This document shows, piece after piece, positions 58,502 to 64,000 of a DNA stretch of 64,000 nucleotides. The translations under genes and the position numbers were made by a program. Positions within the stretch are counted from its first letter, which is position 1, and every line of letters starts with the position of its first letter. Source of the DNA: Roseovarius sp. THAF27 (GTDB lineage: Bacteria > Pseudomonadota > Alphaproteobacteria > Rhodobacterales > Rhodobacteraceae); NCBI RefSeq assembly GCF_009363655.1, contig NZ_CP045393.1:2852001-2916000 (forward strand), given 5' to 3'. A model generated the notes under the pieces. The model had not been told where the DNA came from and ran no database searches. It saw only the letters and a list, made by a program, of their open reading frames with translations.

Positions 58502-60025
58502 ATGTACCCAATTCACTTCTTTCACCGCTCGGCAAGAGTCTGGCCTGATCATGTCGCGGTAGAGCATGGCGACGACGCCCTTACCTACGGTGAACTTCAC
58601 GCGAAAGTGCAGGCGCTTGCCACAGGGCTGCAGCGGATGGATCCCGAATTCGGCAGCCGCGTCGGCATCTGCTGCTATAACACGATCGACCATCTGGTCT
58701 GCTGGCTGGCGGTTCTGGCGGCGGGCAAGGTCTGGGTCCCGCTGCAGCCGATGAACGCGACCGCCGAACTGGTCCGCGCCGTTGCCTTCACCCGCGCCAG
58801 CATCGTGATCGTCCAGAAGGACACCGCCGAAAAACTCATCGGGGCCGAGACCACTCTTCTTTATTCCAACCCCGAAGGCGGCGAAGGCACCACCGGCGCT
58901 CTTTACCGCAATCATGCAGAGCAAGCCCCGGCAGAAGCCGACCTGCCCTTGTCGGCCACGCAGGCGATCAAGTTCACAGGCGGCACCACCGGCCTGCCCA
59001 AGGGCGTGATGCAGCCCTACCGCGCCTGGAACACCAACATCGCCACGCAAGTCGCCGCCTGGTCGCTGGGCAAAGGCCAGCGTTACCTGGCAGCAGCCCC
59101 TATCACGCACGGCACCTCAACCTATATCCTGCCGACGCTTGCCACCGGCGGCACCCTGGTTCTGCTCGACCGGCCGCGTCCCGAGCAGACTCTCGACTTC
59201 CTGCAAAACGCCCGGATCACCACCACTTTCGTGCCACCCACCGTGCTTTACATGCTGATGGAACTCGAAAATGTCCGCAACGCCGACTATGCGCATCTCA
59301 AGAACCTGATCTACGGCGCCGGGCCGATGCGCCCCGACGCCATCGGCCGCGCGCAGGACATCTTCGGCCTCTGCCTTGCTTCCACCTACGGCCAGACCGA
59401 GGCGCCCCAGATCGCCACCATGATCTCGGCCGAAGAGCTCAAGGACCCCGCCAAGCGTGCTTCGGTGGGACGAGAGACCTTTCTCAGCCGGGTCGAGATC
59501 ATGGACGACAAGGGCAATCTCCTGCCCGCAGGAGAAACCGGCGAAATCGTCATTCGCGGCGACCTGCTGATGACAGGTTACTGGGACCAGCCCGACATCA
59601 CCGCAAAGACTCTGATCGATGGCTGGCTCCACACCGGCGATCTCGGCCAGAAGGACGAGGAGGGCTATCTCTTCATCCGCGGCCGCGCCAAGGAGATGAT
59701 CATCACCGGCGGCTTCAACGTCTACCCGGCCGATGTCGAGACCATCATGGGCGAACATCCCGAGATCATCGACTGCGCCGTCTACGGCGTGCCCGACGAC
59801 AAGTGGGGCGAGGCGGTGCACGCCGCAGTGCAGGTGCGTGACGCGAACGCCGTCAGCGGTGACGAGATCATCGCCTTCATCCGCGAACGTCTTGGCCCGG
59901 TCCAGACGCCCAAATCCGTCAATTTCCGTGACAGCCTGCCGCGCAACGCGATCGGCAAGCTGCAGAAAAACCAACTCGCCGAAGAGCACGCCGCCGCGCG
60001 GGCCGACGAACTTCAGAAAGGCTGA
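58502..60025 (+). CDS. AMP-forming acyl-CoA synthetase (class I adenylate-forming)
   Basis: 507 residues. The P-loop-like AMP-binding signature is FTGGTTGLPKGVMQPY. The core motif is ASTYGQTEAPQIATM, the hinge/ATP motif LHTGDLGQKDEEGYLFIRGRAKEMIITGGFNVYP, and the catalytic Lys lies in LPRNAIGKLQKNQL. It activates a carboxylate to its CoA thioester via an acyl-AMP. With the transporter and citryl-CoA lyase downstream, the substrate is probably the imported di- or tricarboxylic acid, but the sequence alone does not show which. Confidence 0.93.
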   Translation: MYPIHFFHRSARVWPDHVAVEHGDDALTYGELHAKVQALATGLQRMDPEFGSRVGICCYNTIDHLVCWLAVLAAGKVWVPLQPMNATAELVRAVAFTRASIVIVQKDTAEKLIGAETTLLYSNPEGGEGTTGALYRNHAEQAPAEADLPLSATQAIKFTGGTTGLPKGVMQPYRAWNTNIATQVAAWSLGKGQRYLAAAPITHGTSTYILPTLATGGTLVLLDRPRPEQTLDFLQNARITTTFVPPTVLYMLMELENVRNADYAHLKNLIYGAGPMRPDAIGRAQDIFGLCLASTYGQTEAPQIATMISAEELKDPAKRASVGRETFLSRVEIMDDKGNLLPAGETGEIVIRGDLLMTGYWDQPDITAKTLIDGWLHTGDLGQKDEEGYLFIRGRAKEMIITGGFNVYPADVETIMGEHPEIIDCAVYGVPDDKWGEAVHAAVQVRDANAVSGDEIIAFIRERLGPVQTPKSVNFRDSLPRNAIGKLQKNQLAEEHAAARADELQKG

Positions 60026-60028
60026 CCC

Positions 60029-60793
60029 ATGTCCAAACCAGCGCCCACGACATCGCTGTGCCGCTATACCGACACCGAGATCTTCTATCGCAACCACAAC
60101 CTCGTGGACGAGCTTCTGACCGATGACAGCGATTTCGTCACCGTGATGATGCAACACATCCTGAACCGCCCGGTCAGCCCCAGCCAGAAGCGGGTGATGA
60201 ACGCGATCCTGATCGTCATGATGGAACACGGGCTGACACCCAGCGCCATCACCACCCGGTCGATCTACATGTCCGCGCCCGAGAACCTGCAAGGCGCCGT
60301 CGCGGCCGGCCTTCTGGCCGTCGGCAGCCAGTTCGTGGGCACGATCGAGAATAACGCCCGCCTGCTGTCGGAGCTGGTCGATCTGGACGCCGACGCCCAG
60401 GCCGTCCGCGCCGCCGAGATCGTGCGCGAACATCGCGCCCGCAAGGCTCACCTGCCCGGCTTCGGCCACCACTTGCACAAACCCGACGACCCCCGCGCGC
60501 TCAAGCTGCTGGAGATCGGGGAGAAAGAATCCGACAACCCCCGCTATCTGCGCGCGTTGAAAGCCCTCTCGGCCGCAGTCGACTCGGAATTCGACCGCCA
60601 CATCACGATCAACGCCACCGGCGCAACTGCCGCCCTTCTAGGTGACATGGACATCCCCGTGAACCTGATGCGCGGGTTCGCCGTCATTTCCCGTGCCGCG
60701 GGCCTTGTCGCGCATATCGCCGAAGAGCAACAGAAACCCTCCGGTCGCTTCATCTGGGAGACGATCGACAAGGCCATGCCGTTCGAGGAGTGA
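60029..60793 (+). CDS. Citryl-CoA lyase (citrate-synthase-like)
   Basis: 254 residues with a citrate-synthase-like fold, shorter than citrate synthase (about 430), as for citryl-CoA lyases. Landmarks are IFYRNHNLVDELL, a conserved His-containing LPGFGHHLHKPDDPRALKL, the helix SAAVDSEFDRHITINATGATAALLGDM, and the C-terminal RAAGLVAHIAEEQQKPSGRFIWE. The reaction cleaves citryl-CoA (or an analogue) to acetyl-CoA and an oxoacid. It starts three bases after the CoA-synthetase stop, which suggests that it uses that enzyme's product. Confidence 0.88.
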   Translation: MSKPAPTTSLCRYTDTEIFYRNHNLVDELLTDDSDFVTVMMQHILNRPVSPSQKRVMNAILIVMMEHGLTPSAITTRSIYMSAPENLQGAVAAGLLAVGSQFVGTIENNARLLSELVDLDADAQAVRAAEIVREHRARKAHLPGFGHHLHKPDDPRALKLLEIGEKESDNPRYLRALKALSAAVDSEFDRHITINATGATAALLGDMDIPVNLMRGFAVISRAAGLVAHIAEEQQKPSGRFIWETIDKAMPFEE

Positions 60794-60796
60794 TTC

Positions 60797-61510
60797 ATGA
60801 GTGATTTCGCCATCGTCACGGGCGGCGCGCGCGGTATCGGCGCGGCGATTGCCGAACGGCTCAAGGCCGATGGTCTGCGCGTCGCCGTGGTGGACCGTAT
60901 CGCGCCCGAACACGAGCACGCCGACGAGGTGCTGGAACTGGACCTGTCGGATGTCGAGACCACCCGCACCGCGCTGGCGAAATTCTGCGACGGCCGCCGC
61001 GTGACGCGGCTGGTGAACAATGCCGGCATTGTCGAGCCGGCAGACGTGGAAGGGACCGACCCTTATTCCATCGACAAGGTCGCGGCCGTAAACCTGCGCG
61101 CACCGCTCGTCTGCCTGCAAGCCGCCCTGCCTTCGATGAAGGACGCGCGGCTGGGCCGGGTCGTCAACATCTCCAGCCGCGTGGCCCTGGGCAAGGAGTT
61201 GCGCACTGCCTATTCGGCCACCAAGGCCGGTCTGCACGGCATGACCAAGACCTGGGCGTTGGAACTGGGCCGGCACGGCATCACCGTCAACGCGCTCGGC
61301 CCCGGCCCCATCGCCACCGAGCTGTTCAACAAGGTGAACCCGCCCGGCGACTCGCGCACCGAGAAAATCATCGCGACGGTGCCCATGAAACGCACCGGAA
61401 CGCCCGAGGACGTGGCCGACGCCGTGTCGTTCTTCTGTTCGGAAAGAGCGGGGTTCGTGACCGGACAGGTCCTCTACGTCTGCGGAGGCATGACGATCGG
61501 ATCCGTCTGA
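60797..61510 (+). CDS. Short-chain dehydrogenase/reductase of the catabolic operon
   Basis: 237 residues. Cofactor loop VTGGARGIGAAIAERL (TGxxxGIG), NNAGIVEPA, catalytic Ser in VVNISSRVALGKELR, YxxxK as AYSATKAGLHGM, and the FabG-like C-terminus (SFFCSERAGFVTGQVLYVCGG). It probably oxidises or reduces a hydroxy/oxo intermediate of the same pathway. It starts three bases after the lyase gene. Confidence 0.92.
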   Translation: MSDFAIVTGGARGIGAAIAERLKADGLRVAVVDRIAPEHEHADEVLELDLSDVETTRTALAKFCDGRRVTRLVNNAGIVEPADVEGTDPYSIDKVAAVNLRAPLVCLQAALPSMKDARLGRVVNISSRVALGKELRTAYSATKAGLHGMTKTWALELGRHGITVNALGPGPIATELFNKVNPPGDSRTEKIIATVPMKRTGTPEDVADAVSFFCSERAGFVTGQVLYVCGGMTIGSV

Positions 61511-61564
61511 AGACCATCCGGACACAAGGAAAGACAAGACTTTTCATCAAAGGAGGAGACCAAG

Positions 61565-62548
61565 ATGAAACTCAATCGCAGAACCCTGATCGGTGCCGTC
61601 AGCGCCACCGCCATGCTGGCCTTTGGCGGCTCGGCCATGGCGCAGGATTATCCCACCAAGCGCATCACCATCATCGTCCCCTACAGCGCCGGCGGCGCCA
61701 CCGACATCCTGGCCCGCCAGGTGGCCGACGGCCTCGCGCAGGTGCTGGACGAAACCGTGACGGTCGAAAATCGCCCCGGGGCTGGCGCCACGCTGGGCAC
61801 CACTCAGGCGGCAAATGCCCGCCCCGACGGCTATACGCTCTTCATGGGGCAGGTTTCGTCGCACGGCATCGCGCCGGCGGTCTACAAGAACCTGCAATAC
61901 GATCCGGTCGAGGATTTCGCACCGGTCAAGCTGATCATGTCGATCCCCAACGTCATGGTCGTCAACACGGACAGCCCCTACCAGACCGCGCAGGATTTCC
62001 TCGACGCCGCCAAGTCCGAGAACATGACCTTCGGGTCGTCGGGCGTGGGCAGCTCGATCCACCTTTCGGGCGAAATGTTCAAGGCTCGCACCGGCGCCGA
62101 CATGACCCACGTGCCGTTCCGCGGCAGCGGCGAGGCCGTGCCCGCCCTGCTCTCGGGCGACGTGGACGTGATGTTCGACAACCTGCCCTCGGCCATGCCG
62201 CATATCCAGTCGGGCGCTCTGCGCGCGCTGGCGGTGACCACGCCGGAACGCTCCGATCAGCTTGAGGACGTGCCCACGCTGGACGAGCTGGACATCGCCG
62301 AACTGGACGGTTTCGCGGCCCGCTCGTGGTTTGGCATCCTTGCCCCGGCCGGGACCGACGAGGCCGTCGTGGCCACGCTGTCCGAGGCGCTGGACGAGGT
62401 CATCACCAGCGACAGCTTCAAGAAGTTCGCCGACACCCGCGGCGCCAGCATCGAGGGCGGCAGCTCCGAAGACTTCGCCAAGTATATCGAGGGCGAACTC
62501 TCCAGCTGGAAAACCGTCGTGGACGAGGCCGGCGTCACGGTCGAATAA
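61565..62548 (+). CDS. tctC: Tripartite tricarboxylate transporter substrate-binding protein (TctC)
   Basis: 327 residues with a signal peptide (LIGAVSATAMLAFGGSAMAQD). The Bug/TctC pattern follows: YPTKRITIIVPYSAGGATDILARQVA, ENRPGAGATLGTTQAA and PDGYTLFMGQVSSHGIAPAVY, then GSSGVGSSIHLSGEMF and the GDVDVMFDNLPSAMPHI pocket segment. It binds the substrate in the periplasm and delivers it to TctAB. AAGGAGGAGA precedes ATG 61565. Confidence 0.94.
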   Translation: MKLNRRTLIGAVSATAMLAFGGSAMAQDYPTKRITIIVPYSAGGATDILARQVADGLAQVLDETVTVENRPGAGATLGTTQAANARPDGYTLFMGQVSSHGIAPAVYKNLQYDPVEDFAPVKLIMSIPNVMVVNTDSPYQTAQDFLDAAKSENMTFGSSGVGSSIHLSGEMFKARTGADMTHVPFRGSGEAVPALLSGDVDVMFDNLPSAMPHIQSGALRALAVTTPERSDQLEDVPTLDELDIAELDGFAARSWFGILAPAGTDEAVVATLSEALDEVITSDSFKKFADTRGASIEGGSSEDFAKYIEGELSSWKTVVDEAGVTVE

Positions 62549-62627
62549 TTCAGCCTTCATATTACATGGTGGCGGCCCCTACGAGGGGCCGTCACGCCAA
62601 TCGGGCGGCACGGGAGGAGGGCCAGCC

Positions 62628-63149
62628 ATGAGCGACACCAGATCAGACACCGACGCTCGCCGGGGACGCCGCCGCGAAATCGTCTTCGCGGCTCTCACGC
62701 TTCTGGCGTCGGCGCTTTTCGCCTTCGTCGTGATCCCCGCCGGGGTGACGACACCCGCCTCGGTCAAGCACCTGCCGCTTTCGCCTGCCTTCCTACCCTA
62801 TGTTCTGACCGCCGGTGTGGGCCTTTTCGCCCTGATCCACCTGCTCGAGGCGGTCTTTGCCGCCCATATCCCCGGCGAGGATGAAGCCTCGCTCGGAACG
62901 CACCCGCGCTGGAAAAGCCGCGTGCTTATGCTCGTCGGCCTGCTTCTGGTCTACCTGATGCTGCCCGACCGGTTGGGGATGCCCCTGACGGCCATGCTGG
63001 TCACCATCGCCCTGATGGCCATTGGCGGCGAACGCCGCCCGCTCATCCTTCTTGGCGTCGGTATCGGTGTGCCGGTGCTGGTCTATCTCTTTTTCGCCCA
63101 TGTCGCGCAGGTGCCTCTGCCGATGGGCCTCTTCGAAGACTGGATGTGA
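62628..63149 (+). CDS. tctB: Tripartite tricarboxylate transporter small membrane subunit (TctB)
   Basis: 173 residues from ATG 62628 (GGGAGGAGGG upstream). Four hydrophobic segments (IVFAALTLLASALFAFVVIP, LPYVLTAGVGLFALIHLL, VLMLVGLLLVYLMLP and a split C-terminal pair) match the small TctB subunit. The frame continues far upstream but has no protein character there. It lies three bases before tctA. Confidence 0.88.
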   Translation: MSDTRSDTDARRGRRREIVFAALTLLASALFAFVVIPAGVTTPASVKHLPLSPAFLPYVLTAGVGLFALIHLLEAVFAAHIPGEDEASLGTHPRWKSRVLMLVGLLLVYLMLPDRLGMPLTAMLVTIALMAIGGERRPLILLGVGIGVPVLVYLFFAHVAQVPLPMGLFEDWM

Positions 63150-63152
63150 TCC

Positions 63153-64000
63153 ATGCTTGAGAATATCGCAACCGGCTTCGAGATGTTCTTCACCCTGGGC
63201 AACCTTCTGGCGATCACCGCCGGCGTCTGCCTGGGCGTCACCGTGGGCGCGATCCCCGGCCTGACCGCGACCATGGCCGTGGCCCTCGCCCTGCCCTTCA
63301 CCTTCAACCTCGATCCGGTCACCGGCATCCTGCTTCTGGTGGGCGTCTACAAGGGCGGCGTCTTCGGCGGCTCGATCACCGCCATCCTGATCCGCGCCCC
63401 CGGCACACCGGCAGCGGCCTGTACGCTGCTCGACGGCTACCCGCTGGCGCAGAAGGGCCAGGCAGGCAAGGCGCTCAACATGGCGCTCTACGCGTCCTGC
63501 ATCGCCGACTTCCTGTCGAACCTCTCGCTGATCTTCTTCGCCAGCCTCATCGCGGGCCTCGCGCTCGCCTTTGGCCCTCCCGAATATTTCTGGCTGATCT
63601 GCTTCTCGCTGACCGTGGTGATCTCGATCTCCGGCTCGTCCCTGACCAAGGGCCTGATCTCGGGCCTCTTGGGCCTTCTGACCTCCACCATCGGGCTCGA
63701 CCTGGTCTATGGCACGCAGCGCTTCACCTTCGACAATTTCAACCTGATGGGCGGCGTCAGCTACATCCCCCTGCTGATCGGCCTCTTCGCCCTGCCCGAG
63801 GTGATCGATTTCTACGTGCGCAAGGTCGCGCCCTTCACCGTCAAGACCGCCGACAAGAGCCGCGTCAGCCTGGCCGAGCTGAAATCCAGCCTCGTCACCA
63901 TCATCCGCGGCAGCTTCATCGGCGTCATCATCGGGACAATCCCGGGCGCCGGCGCCACCGCCGCCGCCTTCCTCTCCTACGGCGAGGCGCGCCGCACCTC
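63153..64000 (+). CDS. tctA: Tripartite tricarboxylate transporter large permease (TctA), 3' end outside the window
   Basis: The first 282 residues of an approximately 500-residue protein are present. The TctA signature GVTVGAIPGLTATMAVALALPFTF is near the N-terminus. VYKGGVFGGSITAILIRAPGTPAA and GSFIGVIIGTIPGAGATAAAFLSYGEA follow, with many transmembrane helices. It completes the TctC-B-A sodium-driven importer at the end of the IclR operon. Confidence 0.95.
   Translation, partial: MLENIATGFEMFFTLGNLLAITAGVCLGVTVGAIPGLTATMAVALALPFTFNLDPVTGILLLVGVYKGGVFGGSITAILIRAPGTPAAACTLLDGYPLAQKGQAGKALNMALYASCIADFLSNLSLIFFASLIAGLALAFGPPEYFWLICFSLTVVISISGSSLTKGLISGLLGLLTSTIGLDLVYGTQRFTFDNFNLMGGVSYIPLLIGLFALPEVIDFYVRKVAPFTVKTADKSRVSLAELKSSLVTIIRGSFIGVIIGTIPGAGATAAAFLSYGEARRT

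Overview
The window is high-GC, densely coded chromosomal DNA of an alphaproteobacterium, most likely a Rhodobacterales (Roseobacter-group) bacterium. This is inferred from gene content and order: heterotetrameric sarcosine oxidase, an ALDH16-like bi-domain dehydrogenase next to deoC, DUF3726 and DUF6151 proteins, hom-glpX-recJ, rpoD-dnaG and nrdR-ribD. No database search was possible.

Layout. 1-4260: the 3' part of an aldehyde dehydrogenase, then a visibly decaying locus. It holds a membrane dipeptidase fused out of frame to the C-terminal part of a BCCT transporter, a frameshifted conserved hypothetical gene and a DUF3726 gene with two frame breaks. 4549-10589: ribE (minus strand), the capsule genes kpsS-kpsD-kpsC and a cupin gene. 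10647-18723: deoC plus ALDH16-like gene, a small membrane protein with a two-component system, an exported protein, and nrdR-ribD. 18952-24562: SDR, YjbQ, dodecin, rpoD and dnaG. 24614-32157: a small exported protein, soxBDAG, a DUF6151 protein and NAD-type glutamate dehydrogenase, all on the minus strand; sarcosine demethylation and nitrogen release fit together here. 32484-35559: three TadG/TadE-like Flp-pilus genes. 35567-42079: a membrane protein, a TetR regulator with a likely operator, a lipoprotein, hom, glpX, an isochorismatase-like hydrolase and recJ.

42182-54939 is the highlight. A tRNA-Glu gene is followed by a 12.7-kb integrated element bounded by a 16-bp direct repeat of the tRNA 3' end (42241-42256 and 54924-54939). 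It carries a tyrosine integrase, an AlpA-like regulator, a primase-helicase replication protein beside an iteron array, small and large terminase subunits, portal, a fused protease-capsid protein, a capsid cement protein and a gpW-like adaptor. It has no tail, baseplate, lysis or recognisable C1-type repressor gene. This is the architecture of a capsid-forming phage-inducible chromosomal island (cf-PICI), a phage satellite that makes its own heads and borrows tails. Plus-strand accessory genes interrupt the minus-strand packaging operon at two places. One set may be preceded by a structured small RNA and a 16-residue leader peptide.

55327-64000: a methanogen-output-domain protein, histidine kinase and response regulator operon (minus), then an IclR-controlled plus-strand catabolic operon. 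That operon encodes an acyl-CoA synthetase, citryl-CoA lyase, SDR and the TctC-TctB-TctA tripartite tricarboxylate transporter (TctA runs off the end). It is probably for uptake, CoA activation and cleavage of a di- or tricarboxylic acid.
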